From Antitrichia curtipendula (Eukaryota; Streptophyta; Bryopsida; Hypnales; Leucodontaceae): a stretch of DNA of 64,000 nt. Location of the stretch: the NCBI GenBank assembly GCA_951230915.1, contig OX579635.1:30814001-30878000 (forward strand), read 5' to 3'. Position numbers and translations under genes: made by a program. The notes under the pieces are model-generated. The model saw only the letters and a list, made by a program, of their open reading frames with translations, did no database searches and was not told the origin of the DNA. Shown piece after piece: positions 28,101-36,337 of the stretch. Each line of letters begins with the position of its first letter. The first letter of the stretch is position 1.

Positions 28101-30637
28101 ATTTTTTGCACTTTAATTAATTATTAGGCAAAAAATTGCCCAAGTTACTAGGAAGCTACAATATTGGTGTTATATATTTTTTTTTAATTTAATACAAAAA
28201 ATATAGAATATTAGGCTAGAATCCAACAAATAATACAAGTTTTTCTTGCTAGTGGGTTTAGAGTTCATTTAGATTAAAACCTACGTAAATTTCAAAAAGA
28301 AATAAGGACAATCGTATCGCATCTTTGATAGGCTAATGTAATTGATAACTCTTTTCTTCTATACCTTTTGTAAGTTCATTTGACACATAAGCTTATAGTT
28401 TGTTTTGTCAATGTTTTTAAAATTATATATATACCTATTTGAATGAAAGTTTTATTAAACCAAAGACAAAGAATAATTATTATTGTTTGTGGAACATTTT
28501 GAATGACGAGTTTGTTGAAGGTAGTTCTACTAGTTAAGCCATTTAGACACAAACAACCAATCCTACAACAGAGTAGACAATTGATGCAGGATTGAAAACA
28601 ACCAAAATCCATCTTGTGGGATATTTTGCAATTCTATATGAGTTTCATGTTCGATGACAAATTTTGATATAACAATTATAATGATCCTTCATAATAGTAC
28701 AAATAATAGATGCATTTGACATTATGGATAAATTTAATATTTTTATAACAGAGCATAAATTTGAAGATCTTGAAGGCATTGAAGACACTGATAGCGACAA
28801 TCCACCAGATGAAATATATGATTTAGCAAAATCTTTAAAGACTTATGTGTTTTCCTTATTGGAAAGAAGTAGTCAACAATGTAAACACAAGAAAAGTGGC
28901 CTTCCTTGGCAAACACTACTATTGTATCTTTGTCGTGATGCGTGTTTTGAAATTGCACTTCGCAAAGCTTTTACTGTTCTTGCAAATACTATGTATGTCA
29001 TTTCAAATTTAAATGGATTATTAATCTCATTTTTAACATATTGAAAAAATTATACAATTTTAAGAAAAAATCACCAATTTTTAATTTCAAAGGCTTGAAT
29101 TTATTGCACATGGATTCCAAAAATATTCAAAATGGGGTCATTCATTAAAACAATTAAAACAATTAAAACTTAAAGACCTTGCCTTTTGAGTTTGTACGTA
29201 AAGGACCCCTTGGTGTAAAAAAATACAATTCTTAGTATATACTCAGAATCATATACATATAATAATTTAAAATAATAATATATAATAATATATAATAATA
29301 TATAATAATGTATAGTAATAATAATAACAATAATAATAATATTCAAAGACTTCTAGGATTAAAATTTAAAAAATAACAAAGGCATGTGTTTCTTACATAA
29401 CTCTTAAAATTTTATTTTTTTAATTCATCTCTTAATATGGTGCAAACTTGGATAAAGTAATTTGTTAACTTAAAATACGACCTTCATAATTTATCATGGC
29501 ATAATTTTATTTTACAAGTATTTGATCATATTAAATGCAGGTCACCCGATGAAGCACAACTGAATCCTGAAGAATTAATTCAAGTGTTATATCCTAGTGG
29601 AGTTGATGGTGCTATACAAGCCGGTTGCATAACATGGACCGTTGCTGACATAGAGGTTTATATAATTTGACCTGTACATGTTGGATGTGAAAACTAAATA
29701 ATTCTCTTGACTTTTGATGGTGCCAAATATGAATAATTTTTATGCATTATATTTGCAGGAGCACTTACATTATTTAAAATTGTAATATATTCCATAGAAT
29801 TAAAAAGAATTAAAAATGTAATAGCAAATATAAAATTTACGTCTACTGGATTGGAAATTATTCTACATTTAAAAAATAAATTTAATTCATTCGTTCATCC
29901 ATCCATCCATCCTTTATTTGAAAGACATACCAAAGTTTACATGTACTTATATGTGTGGTTTTAGGATGTATTATTTAGAGCAAACACTGAAAAAACTACA
30001 CCATTTGTAGAGCCTAAAACTGTTCCTTCATATGTCAGCAGCGATTCAGAAGTACAATATGAAAAGGTATAATATATACAGAGAGTTTTTTGTTTATTTT
30101 GATGTAAAAAATAAATAAAAATTATTTTATGTTATTTTGACATTATAATATTGGATTTTAAAATAGTACATGAAGATTTTTTTATTGATTTAAAATGAAA
30201 AAAAATCATTTATTTATCTTATCTTATTTTATTTAATTAAAAAATATGTATTTTTCAATAAGAATATTGATAGAATTTAATAAAAATTTACTACATGTAA
30301 TGTATTTTAGGACACTATTGAGCAGTTCTTTGAGAGTCGAAGTAGTAGCCACGAGTCCCAAATGAATGAAATTGAAATTGGCACCATTGAAGAATTTTTA
30401 TCGAACGTTCCAGATACTATTATATCTTCTTCTGAGAAAACTCTCTCGCCGCTGCAAGAGGCAGAAGAAGAGCTTCAATTTCGTCCTCAAACACCTAAGC
30501 TTTTAATTCCTGAACGACGACTCACCGTCGAAGATTGCATCAAGCTCAATGCTACGACCAAACTTTGTGGGGCTCTTGCAGCTACCTTTCAACAACATTC
30601 AGTGCATGTCATGCAAATAGCACCTGCTAAAACCTGA
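701..30637 (+). CDS. SPEF2: SPEF2/CPC1-like sperm flagellar central-pair protein (5' partial, multi-exon)
   Basis: Large intron-rich gene whose start lies left of the window. In animals SPEF2, and in Chlamydomonas CPC1, are proteins of the C1b projection of the ciliary central pair, needed for normal beating. In plants such a gene is expected to act in swimming sperm. About 30 exons with GT-AG borders and matching phases can be joined, giving roughly 1,560 visible residues against about 1,800 for animal SPEF2. In order: charged coiled coil, a SPEF2-type W-rich block, an adenylate-kinase-like domain (GFVLDGFPQTKSQ), alanine-rich helices, a block with the SPEF2-like ERERTIPFVIE pattern, and an acidic tail ending in TGA at 30635-30637. 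The N-terminal calponin-homology domain would lie upstream. Introns reach 2.8 kb and hold many mobile elements. Family assignment rests on recognised motifs and domain order, not on a search; exon edges before 1,600 and around 9,100 are uncertain. Confidence 0.8.
1930..4546 (+). other. SPEF2 intron (about 2.6 kb)
   Basis: AT-rich intron with no supported exon. It holds an (AAT)n microsatellite at about 4107-4149 and runs of A and T. Short open frames here have no coding character. Confidence 0.55.
4107..4149. repeat. (AAT)n microsatellite, about 14 units
   Basis: Uninterrupted trinucleotide array inside the SPEF2 intron. Confidence 0.9.
4547..7589 (+). CDS. SPEF2: SPEF2-like exons, central coiled coil
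   Basis: Exons 4547-4642 (QAKAAQALILAIKERKLKEF, donor GTATGT), 7077-7370 (starts GMLVEEEQKHAMDEKEK, ends NKEYESWQ, donor GTGAAT) and 7518-7589 (IDIQAKHKKRLQKHYNF, donor GTCTTT). All are phase 0. The 98-codon middle exon is almost pure coiled coil with dense E, K and Q heptads, and its end with conserved-looking W and the following short basic exon fits the stalk before the kinase-like part. The intron 4643-7076 carries a GCTAGCATG-type MITE and a TTAA-bounded element that itself holds a CACTA element, all in non-coding sequence. Low-complexity coiled coil alone would not identify the family; the assignment comes from the exons that follow. Confidence 0.75.
4941..5130. mobile_element. MITE, family with GCTAGCATGTGAGCC ends (copy 1)
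   Basis: Terminal inverted repeats GCTAGCATGTGAGCCTAG at 4941 and CCTAGGCTCACATGCTAGC ending at 5130. The inside has short repeated modules of the type GGTGCCTATAATATAGGTA. No coding capacity. A longer copy lies at 30651-30926. No clear target duplication was found, so the superfamily is open. Confidence 0.8.
5344..7013. mobile_element. TTAA-bounded element, piggyBac-like ends, split by a CACTA element
   Basis: Left end TTAGCCCATAACGATCCAAG at 5344 matches the complement of the right end, TTAACCCCTAATGACCCAAG, which closes at 7013 in TTAA (one C missing and one base of TTAA changed on the left). The right end also resembles the left end of the element at 14760. The piece 5920-6814 is a later CACTA insertion, so the element itself was about 775 bp. 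No protein is encoded. TTAA targets and ends beginning CCC are the mark of piggyBac, but a Tc1/mariner relative that prefers TTAA is possible. Confidence 0.6.
5920..6814. mobile_element. Non-autonomous CACTA element with perfect AAT target duplication
   Basis: It starts CACTACAAGAAAA at 5920 and ends TTTTCTTCTAGTG at 6814, the standard plant CACTA terminal repeats. It is flanked on both sides by AAT (5917-5919 and 6815-6817), the 3-bp duplication expected for CACTA. Both ends carry repeated TTGCAAC/GTTGCAA motifs (for example 5950-6060 and 6120-6150), as in subterminal transposase-binding arrays. No transposase frame lies within its 895 bp. Confidence 0.9.
8359..8538 (+). CDS. SPEF2: SPEF2-like exon, W-rich block before the kinase-like domain
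   Basis: Sixty codons: FVSMAECINEYRFEVGKNLP, then a segment with DEWRQWKNLFIKG, then a proline-rich turn (VVLPCPPSPIEP) and KELRIAK, with donor GTTTAC. The pattern of a helix, then LP..W..WK.LF..G, is one I associate with the SPEF2 block just before its adenylate-kinase-like domain. The acceptor TTTTTAG at 8358 is chosen because an in-frame TAG lies at its edge. The next exon should carry the P-loop, which falls in or next to the 200-N gap. Confidence 0.75.
8647..8846. other. Assembly gap (200 N)
   Basis: Exactly 200 N, probably a placeholder of unknown true size. It lies between the W-rich exon and the DGFP exon, where an exon with the kinase P-loop would be expected. A possible exon at 9077-9142 (VPVNEVDTLSTKGAPPPTKK) follows it, but its phase does not fit the next exon, so some coding sequence is probably missing. 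Confidence 0.95.
9359..11978 (+). CDS. SPEF2: SPEF2-like exons, adenylate-kinase-like domain
   Basis: Exons 9359-9550, 11249-11409 and 11702-11978 join in phase (0; then 2+1 across 11409/11702). The first holds NGFVLDGFPQTKSQVAALE, the DGFP motif of adenylate kinases. The second has a lid-like stretch (IIEAPPQDVLLNQ, then STIDPTTNIIYNPLT) matching the usual DP.T...Y pattern. The third has GIIERLQPLKSKEEI and a helical end. The arginines of a working lid are mostly absent and no P-loop is visible, so the domain may bind rather than convert nucleotides, as inferred for SPEF2. The intron 9551-11248 carries a Stowaway-like element. Confidence 0.85.
10211..10898. mobile_element. Stowaway-like (Tc1/mariner) element
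   Basis: Left end TACTCCCTCCACTCCAAAAT and right end ATTTTGGAACAAAGGAAATA are inverted repeats that extend inward for about 55 bases with gaps. CTCCCTCC followed by CCAAAA is the typical Stowaway end, and the outer bases are TA on both sides. The middle holds a G-rich tract (10550-10576). No transposase is seen. Confidence 0.75.
12689..13170. mobile_element. Odd inverted-repeat element with threefold 17-nt end sequence (copy 1)
   Basis: The word ATCCACTCAAAAGACAG occurs at 12689-12705 and again at 13154-13170. Its near complement, GTCTTTTTGAGTGGAT, lies at 13119-13134, 19 bases before the last copy. Inside are C-runs, GGATACGG repeats, GGATATATCCCATATCCATT and G-rich runs. The same order of modules occurs at 20321-20794 with a different end word. 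It may be a terminal-inverted-repeat element followed by a solo end, or an element with long target duplications beside a hairpin. Confidence 0.6.
13796..17154 (+). CDS. SPEF2: SPEF2-like exons, alanine-rich helical region
   Basis: Exons 13796-14092 (99 codons, VQKEVDVANDVAKTLAKVFF through AALASKKAQKLTQDFL, donor GTAAAT) and 16954-17154 (67 codons, TIEGGLEAANLCKEEVEKAL through PLLLLPTMSQ, donor GTCAAT). Both are phase 0. The sequence is A-, K- and E-rich and predicted helical, with a leucine and proline turn at the end, as in the region after the kinase-like domain of SPEF2. The 2.9-kb intron between them holds a TTAA-bounded element (14760-15772) and a dispersed repeat (about 16190-16440). 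Confidence 0.8.
14760..15772. mobile_element. TTAA-bounded element, piggyBac-like ends (copy in SPEF2 intron)
   Basis: Left end TTAACCCCTAAAGGACCATC; the complement of the right end is TTATCCCCTTAAGGACTAG, so 14 of the first 16 bases pair. The target is TTAA on the left and ATAA on the right, one change. About 1.0 kb, no coding frame of note. The left end is close to the right end of the 5344-7013 element, including a TTTTTTGG box a few bases in. Confidence 0.6.
16190..16440. repeat. Dispersed repeat (related copy near 21270-21480)
   Basis: Shares the order AGTCCTTAGCAAGGA, GGATGGACGGGCTTTATTTGT and GTGACATTCCAACCTA with AAGCCTTGAACAAGGA, GATGCATGGTATTTGCTTTG and GTGACGTTCCAACTTA at 21360-21410. 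The type of element is not recognised. Confidence 0.5.
17404..18735 (+). CDS. SPEF2: SPEF2-like exons, core conserved block
   Basis: Five exons: 17404-17488, 17665-17777 (joined at phase 1), 17993-18061, 18174-18293 and 18640-18735. They give ELINNIWEELENKYLTTIQE, RLLIYERERTIPFVIE, AKKNFVELLKEDNGKQELFE, ERWNRVELKHRREKKLLKRI and NGKQVEQQILEDLLNER. The run W..LE..Y...I......R.ER......., then a helix ending F..LL......Q..F..F, is the strongest family mark in the gene and matches my memory of the SPEF2 middle region. Exons are short (69-120 nt) with good GTATGT or GTATTT donors. Confidence 0.85.
18921..21999 (+). CDS. SPEF2: SPEF2-like exons, region after core block
   Basis: Exons 18921-19100 (LDRHIESCGLLYEYDIKK through PLEGSYPEFYM, donor GTGAGT), 19335-19572 (VLSEALSKASNLIDVIAGRK, basic stretch KQKTRRMSGRRSTW), 21550-21641 (joined at phase 1, KIACKYLADLQPICDGAWGQ) and 21874-21999 (DESSLVEEIRSVILEAAQES, donor GTGAGT). 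The start L..H....LL..Y follows SPEF2 order. The intron 19573-21549 contains a GC-rich insert (19695-19945), the second odd threefold element and a dispersed repeat. Confidence 0.8.
19228..19290. repeat. Short tandem repeat of TTCTTCAAAAAATATACAAA units
   Basis: Imperfect repeats of ATTCTTCAAAAAATATACAA and shortened units, just upstream of a SPEF2 exon acceptor. Confidence 0.7.
19695..19945. other. GC-rich insert in SPEF2 intron with ACGTGGC hairpin
   Basis: A block much richer in G and C than the flanks. It contains repeated CTGTTCTC/AGAACAG words and a perfect hairpin TGACGTGGC...GCCACGTCA at about 19847-19872, whose arms are ACGT-core boxes. No clean terminal repeats were found. It is likely a foreign insert or retroelement remnant, type unknown. 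Confidence 0.45.
20321..20794. mobile_element. Odd inverted-repeat element with threefold end sequence (copy 2)
   Basis: ACAATGAGCTCAAAA occurs at 20321 and at 20780-20794, with its complement TTTTGAGCTCATTGT at 20748-20762. Inside are C-runs, GGATACGG repeats, AGATATATCCCATATTGATT, a run of 15 G (20641-20655) and a second G run (about 20708). Module order matches the element at 12689-13170 but the end word shares only CTCAAAAGA with it. Confidence 0.6.
21270..21480. repeat. Dispersed repeat (related to 16190-16440)
   Basis: See the shared words listed for the copy at 16190-16440. It lies in the intron just before the exon at 21550. Confidence 0.5.
22252..26135 (+). CDS. SPEF2: SPEF2-like exons, C-terminal third
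   Basis: Exons 22252-22345, 24563-24738 (joined at phase 1), 25328-25463 and 26031-26135 (joined at phase 1). They read IVRIPLEPIIDLTPWHIKVM, NGFGTIGDVTKATLSAIDYV, RLPRYKSRRYGHFQHWANLT, NGFESMIEWRGFLVSLADAH and DFFMVVTNKQPGDPSEDCIT. The block W..F......D, then T.DDFL.I.LWFD, resembles the helical and EF-hand-like part of SPEF2, though I see no complete calcium loop. Every phase agrees across four introns. The 2.2-kb intron before 24563 holds a short TTAA-bounded element. Confidence 0.8.
23885..24117. mobile_element. TTAA-bounded MITE (233 bp), CCCTT ends
   Basis: Left end TTAACCCTTTAGTTAGAGGG; complement of the right end TTAACCCTTGAAAGGCCCTT. TTAA is intact on both sides. A second inner pair (GGCCTAAGTCC / GGACCCAAGGGCC) also matches. 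No coding capacity. Confidence 0.65.
26136..28751 (+). other. SPEF2 intron (about 2.6 kb)
   Basis: AT-rich, no supported exon. It includes a TA-flanked MITE at 27645-28158 and a pyrimidine-rich stretch before the 28752 exon. Confidence 0.6.
27645..28158. mobile_element. TA-flanked MITE with GCTTCCTAG ends
   Basis: Left TAGCTTCCTAGCAACTTGG and right CCAAGTTACTAGGAAGCTA are inverted repeats with one difference, bordered by TA. About 514 bp, no coding frame. Tc1/mariner type is likely from the TA. Confidence 0.65.
28752..30637 (+). CDS. SPEF2: SPEF2-like last exons and stop codon
   Basis: Exons 28752-28992, 29541-29655 (joined at phase 2), 29965-30066 and 30311-30637. They read EHKFEDLEGIEDTDSDNPPD, LPWQTLLLYLCRDACFEIAL, LNPEELIQVLYPSGVDGAIQ, DVLFRANTEKTTPFVEPKTV, then an acidic tail (IGTIEEFLSNVPDTI, EAEEELQFRPQTPKLLIPE) and TGA. 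The last exon has the richest GC of the gene. Thirteen bases after the stop a MITE begins, so part of the 3' UTR probably comes from that element. No strong AATAAA signal was picked out. Confidence 0.8.
29278..29342. repeat. AT-rich tandem repeat (AATAATATAT units, then AAT units)
   Basis: Four near-identical AATAATATAT-type units followed by interrupted AAT repeats, in an intron. Confidence 0.75.
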
Positions 30638-30650
30638 ATTTGGCAGCGAT

Positions 30651-30926
30651 CCTAGCATGTGAGCCTAGAAACGTGAGCCTAGAAACGTGAGCCTACGAAC
30701 CTTGAGCCTACAATAGATGGAAGTAGGTGTTCTACAATTGTTGAAGGTGCCTATAACATATGTACCTGTAAATATAAGTATCCTAAAACCATGGAAGGTG
30801 TTTATAACATAGAGACCTATAACATAGGCATTTACAACACATGTATTTGTAACGTAGATATCCTATAATATAGGTGCCTAGATTCCCAAGCTCATGTGCT
30901 CAAGATCCTAGGCTCACAAGCTAGCA
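30651..30926. mobile_element. MITE, GCTAGCATGTGAGCC family (copy 2), next to SPEF2 stop
   Basis: Left CCTAGCATGTGAGCCTAG and right CTAGGCTCACAAGCTAGC are inverted repeats. The GTGAGCCTA word is repeated four times at the left. Inner modules such as ATGGAAGGTG..TATAACATA match copy 1 at 4941-5130. Confidence 0.75.
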
Positions 30927-32344
30927 ATCCTCATTTCTGGAACCTTCAACCTACCAATTGTTGGAGAATTAAAACACTTTGAGTTCCTTATATTATAGAC
31001 CATTGGTTTAATGACTTTAATCAATGAAAATTCTTGATATCTTATATCTAGTGATGATCTGTTGGCTTCAATTCTCTTATATTTTGAAAGCAATTTAATT
31101 TATTTTTTATCAATGGATCGTGTCCAATTGTTTTTTCTAAAGAAAATTGTACAAATATTTTAAGGATTTTTATTAAATAAATAAATTTGTAGCATACTAG
31201 TAAATATAGTGATTAATAAGGAGAATTTTTATTTATTTGTAAAACTAAAATTTATAAATAAAGTACATAAAACATTTTGAATCAAAATAATTCAATAATT
31301 CATCTTATTGTAGTGAAATTAATATTGATTTTTTTTAATATTATAATAAAAGTATGTGACAATTTTTTCAAATCTTACTTGTTTATTTGAGTTTTTAATA
31401 TAAAAAGTGCTATAATTATTCTACAGAAATCTTTTTAGGATTAAAGCATGAATCATGTTTGTAAAATTGTGATGTTTAAATTAGAATGAGACTATACAAG
31501 ATTTAATTATGTGTTTTTTATTTCTACAAAGAAAAATATTTAAATTTAAGATTTATAAATGTTAAAGATGAATTTATTTATTTTATTGAACATATATTAT
31601 ATTAAATGAAAAATAATTTAATTTTGAAATTATATATCATAGTAGTTTAAATTGCAATGGATTATATCAAATGTGTTTGGTATTTGTAGATATTTTGTAA
31701 AATAATTTTGTACACTAAATTATACATGAAAATGTTCTGAAGTAAAAAATCTTTAATCTCTTAAATTGTTTCTATACAAATACATTTAGGAATATATTTA
31801 TTTAAAAAATAATTTCATCTATTCATTTGGATGACTAGATGAGTTTGATTAAAAAAAATCATCTAGTCATTTTGGAAGAAGTTTATTTTTATCTTTCAAG
31901 CTTTTATATTGGGCAGTTCCATGCTTGCATTCAAAATTTTCCTTGATTGAAGTGATTTGATGACTTAATCCCAAAGAAAAAAAGACTTGTAAATGGGTTA
32001 ATTATTTGACTATTTTTCAAATTATTTGATGAAAAATTCAAATATTCAAAATTTGGATATTATTCTACACTAGAGGTGGGCTTTTGTTTCTTTCTACAGG
32101 TAAATGTCCATATTGTTTAAAAAAGACAATATGAGCATTCGGGCTTTTGATTTTCTTAGTGTCAAAAAATACAATAAATAAACAAATTGCAAACTATAGA
32201 GCCTTCAAAAGAAAGATTCTAGTGTATTGCAATCCAAATACAATGCAATCATTACTATCATGATTATAATTTGTTTGATTTATTGATGATTCTACTATTG
32301 ATTATTGGTGTCCTAGTCATAAGAATCTCTCTATTTTTGAGTTA

Positions 32345-32501
32345 GGGCCACTTCACACTATGGCCAACCAAGTTGAGAGGCCGTGCCCAAACTTTGGATG
32401 AGAGTCCAAAGAAATGCCCATTAAAGAGCCCATTTCGTTGAACTCTCGACCATAATTTGGGCACAGACTCTCAATTTAGACGGCCATAGTGTGAAGCCTC
32501 C
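32345..32501. mobile_element. MITE with CTTCACACTATGGCC ends
   Basis: Left GGGCCACTTCACACTATGGC and right GGCCATAGTGTGAAGCCTCC pair with one indel. The inside is also partly palindromic (GAGAGTCC, CTCTCGACC, AGACTCTCAA). The left end follows TTA; a related end at 41141-41157 is followed by TTA, hinting at a PIF/Harbinger (Tourist) type. Confidence 0.6.
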
Positions 32502-33124
32502 AAAGGCCAAGCCCAAAGTCCAAACCTCACCCATGTGTCAATTTTTTCAAGCAAAAGATAAAAAAAACATGAGAAAGGAGTTCCAATTCCCAAATGACCT
32601 TGGAAAAAAAATCACAGCACATGCTCTTACTATCAAACAAGGAATATGAAGGATATAGTTGGAATAGAAGGGTGGCATTGGCCATTGAAGGGAAGTAGGT
32701 TAAGGGAACTAGGGTCATTGAATGCAAAGACTCCCCGTTGCAATGGTGGAGACTAGGTTTCAAACCCCAATAACAAATAACAAATAACAAATAGAACTTT
32801 TATCTAGAACATCCTCTTCAGGCGTGATTCTATCTATTCCCTATTGCTTAGTTTCCATTTCAATATTCTATCTACAGACTTTTAACTTAATATTTTGGTG
32901 GAAATATCCTAAATTTGTGTTTGGACAGTAAGTTTATATATGTATTTGTTTCACAATTTTTGTCATAAGAGACAACTCTAAGAAGTTTAAAATGTCAGAT
33001 CTTATCATAATCATTTTTTCTGCCATTAATATGGTTGAAAAACTAATATAGCCTCATAAGTGTTAAGTAGAGTAGTGCTTATAGCTATCTATAGTCCAAG
33101 TTTTCTCTAAAAGATTATCCTAAA

Positions 33125-33345
33125 ATAGTGGTAGGATAAAAGTGGAACCCTATTTTTTTTCAGGAAGTGTAAGATAAAATATACTCTATTTTTTTCCAGG
33201 GGGAAAGATATATGATAAATCATATCCTATTTTTTTCCAGACATGTAGTAGTAGAGGAAATAAGGATAAAACAAAATTATATTTTTCCATTTAAAACTAG
33301 GAGTATAAAATAATACCTTATTTTTTTCCTTAAATCTAGGGATAT
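33125..33345. repeat. Degenerate tandem repeat, about 55-60 bp units
   Basis: The module CCTATTTTTTTCCAG followed by A/G-rich sequence and GATAAAA recurs about four times at roughly 55-60 bp spacing. Confidence 0.5.
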
Positions 33346-33600
33346 GTTCAATAGAATGAACTATTATCTTACTTTTGCAAGCTATGTAAATTTAGGAGAA
33401 GGTAAACATATACAACATAAAATCTTATTTTTTGTCCAAAACATATAACCATTACTTCTAGTTGTCACATCATACAAAATATATGGTTTAACAAGGTAAC
33501 CCCATATTTTAAGCTCAAAAAAATGTATAAATCCTATCCAAGGTACTTAGAACTCAAGACATCAAGAAATTTTCCACAAGATGTAATTTTTTGCCAAAAT

Positions 33601-35270
33601 GAATACTTGCTCTAAGAGGATGTGGCCCTCACCTGTGCCCATCCCAAGAACAAAAACAAGCCAATGTCAAGTTAGTGAGGTGCAACGGGTGTCTATAGAC
33701 CACAACACGTGTTATTGCTTTCACAAGGGGCAAAATAAACATAATAAACAAAAAAATCCAAATGTATGAAAAAATCTCTGAGAAACTCCTCTGAACCTGA
33801 TTGTTGGTGGCATTCTGAGATGCTTGAGATGATGGCATGATGCCACTAGTAATCCACAAAACACTATTATGATCAAGCAGTTTGAACAGTGTGTCCAAAA
33901 TAGCACAGGCTAGCTAAACTGTAGCTTAACCCTCAAGAAAAGCTAATTGGACTGCTTAATGTATCCTGAAGTTAACGGGTAGCTGATCACTCCTTGCGTT
34001 CCACTAACCGCCAGCTTGTTTTGTAAATGCAGGGACAGATTGTTAGACTGTCAGCTTCAACGGTGTTTTATAATAAAAAAATCCCATCCATCTGCCATCC
34101 TGGGTGATTCCTTGCCTTTCAATTTCGGCTAGCAGAGCCATGTTGCTGCAGTGTGTCGGGACCCAAATCAATATGCCTGTGCGTTAAGGTAGTCTGCTCT
34201 TAAAGCGACCATTTAAGAACTGATTACCTTTTTGAGGAAGCCAAAGTCCTTGAAACAATTTTCAGTAAATTTTCATAGGAAGAAAAATGGAATTGGCATC
34301 TAACCCAAGTCGTTTCATATTTTTTGAACCTGCGTGGAATTAGTTACGAATTTTTGAAGTCGAAATGCAGTGGTCACTAAAAGCGACCACCTCCTGAAAT
34401 GTACATTGCTAGTACATCGAAGAAAGCAAAATGTACCTCTGTGTCATGATCGCTTTTAGAACATGAGCGCTTTTAGAGCAGACTACCTTATTTGATGGTA
34501 GGACTTAATGGCTAAATGCCTTGCCTCACGTCATATCTTGACCATAGATCTAATTGCCATTTGCTTTTAATCAGTCTTTGATAAAATAGTTAACCAAGTC
34601 TTTGGCCTTGTGTGAAGGAACCATAAGTTCTGGTTTCATTCGCTTGTGTGTAAGGGAAACATACTTTCTGGTTTAATTTCAAAGCACTTATGTTGTTTGA
34701 CCCAAGTCATAAATGTAGAGTCACTAATTTTTGGTTACAGACTGTAGCATAAAACAAAGCACTCTATGGAATAAGGTTTAATTGCACATTGAGGATCTAA
34801 TACTAAGTGCTTAATAAAGCCTAAAATTTTTTCGATTTTATTTGTGTGACTAGATATCATTGCGTCATTTTTCAATAAAAAATCCTTAGCCTATGTGAAA
34901 TAGGGCTTATTTTAGGATTTTGGCATACCATATGTCTTTAATTCTAGCATATTTGAATGAGCTCATTGTCATGAGGGCTTTTTTTTTTTTTTTTTCAGTT
35001 TATGGGAATGGATGAAAAGGCGATATTGAATTTGTATTCGAAGTTCAAGTGGTGACTTCTTCTACTTTTGGGGACTTTTAGATTGGCAATCACGGGAAAT
35101 CTTTCAAAAAGTATTTGACGATTTCATAGTAGGCACTTAATTTTTTTAAGCAAATAAATTGTTGGAGCATACACATTTTGGGCGAATTTAAAAATTTTGT
35201 ACAAATTTGTTGGCAAAATGTGCTTACGATACCTAGTATTTCTTTCAGTTAGAAAGATAGTGCAATCTAC
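33601..35270. other. Intergenic, moderately GC-rich, no gene recognised
   Basis: No frame with coding character. It contains the inverted-repeat element at 34186-34489; the rest is unassigned. Confidence 0.5.
34186..34489. mobile_element. MITE with AAGGTAGTCTGCTC ends
   Basis: AAGGTAGTCTGCTCTTAAAG at 34186 and its near complement TTTTAGAGCAGACTACCTT ending at 34489. The next bases outward are TA-like on both sides. Inner repeats AAAGCGACC / CGCTTTTAG. About 304 bp, no coding. Confidence 0.75.
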
Positions 35271-35278
35271 GAATGTGG

Positions 35279-36260
35279 CAATCCCTTCGGCAATGAACTA
35301 GACCTGCACCCATCCAAACCCCTCTCCGATGCCAAAGTAAGAAAACTATGGAGGGCAATGAACAACATATTTTTTTGGAACACCATTTGTTTTTTCAACA
35401 CCATATTTTTTTTGGCACCACGGTGCAACATTGCACTGCTCAGTTCTGTAGTTTCCATTCGCAAAATTAGTATACACCTCTGAAAACTAGATTGTCAAAC
35501 ATTTTGCCACGTTTGCGGATGAGACAGACCACCCAAAACTGCAAACATAATGTATGTGGAGGAAAGTACCTGTAGACAAGCAAAGTATGGAATACAATAA
35601 CCTGCACCCACCCCATTACCCCTCCAATGCCAAAGTGAGAAACCTTCGGTCCAAGTCATAGAGAACTCAAAGCTTACACATTGGCAACAACAGACATGAG
35701 GCGTCGAAATGGGAGTTCAACCTTACAGTATCTAACAAGCCAAACCAACTTACAAATGGAACGCACAATCGTATATGCCTCTGCAAACGAACAAAGAAAA
35801 CCATTATACAACATTTGAACAAAGAACACCATTATGTAGAATTTGAGGGCAACAAAACTTTTGTACCCGAGGATCTCTTTAGAGCTTCACACAGACCTCC
35901 TAGAAATCAGACTCCACCTGCCAAAAAGCTTAAACTGATGCAATATACAATCTACTCAAGTATACACAACCATGCATCAGAAATGCACTCTTGCAGCCAA
36001 AGCATAAGCAAATTCAAAAATTACGATAAGAAATTAAGAACGTCCAACCCTGATGTGAACAACAATCACAAAGGGAAATACAAAATGGAATCTGAGGGCA
36101 ATAAAAATCTTACCCAAATCAGTCTAAAACAACACTCTACCTGCCGAATTGGTTGTGCAGACAAATGCACTGCACCAAACTAACTGCCGCATATTGCTAC
36201 GCTCCCTGGCTACTGAAAGTCTCTTGCACCCGCCCCGATTTTAACTAGATGCTTGCTAGA
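35279..36260. repeat. Direct repeats beside the hAT remnant (units about 250-300 bp)
   Basis: CCTGCACCCA recurs at 35303 and 35601, each followed by a CCCCTC..ATGCCAAAGT word, and a weaker form lies near 36224. GAGGGCAACAAAAC at 35845 recurs as GAGGGCAATAAAAA near 36095. The array lies downstream of the hAT transposase and could be its subterminal repeat region. The 122-codon open frame at 35815-36183 is made of these repeats and is not taken as a gene. Confidence 0.5.
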
Positions 36261-36337
36261 TACCGGCCTCTCCCTCCAGAAAAAAACCATTCATCAAAAA
36301 CCTTCTGGTAAGAGAAGTTTTGAAGCGTAAAAATCCG

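Larger units (their letters stand above)
30927..33600. other. Intergenic, AT-rich
   Basis: No supported gene. It contains a hairpin ATGACTAGATGA...TCATCTAGTCAT (about 31831-31877), a MITE at 32345-32501 and a degenerate repeat at 33125-33345. Confidence 0.6.

Noticed and set aside
35815..36183. 122-codon plus-strand frame
   Set aside because: Composed of the direct repeats beside the hAT gene (EGNK repeated); no family recognised.
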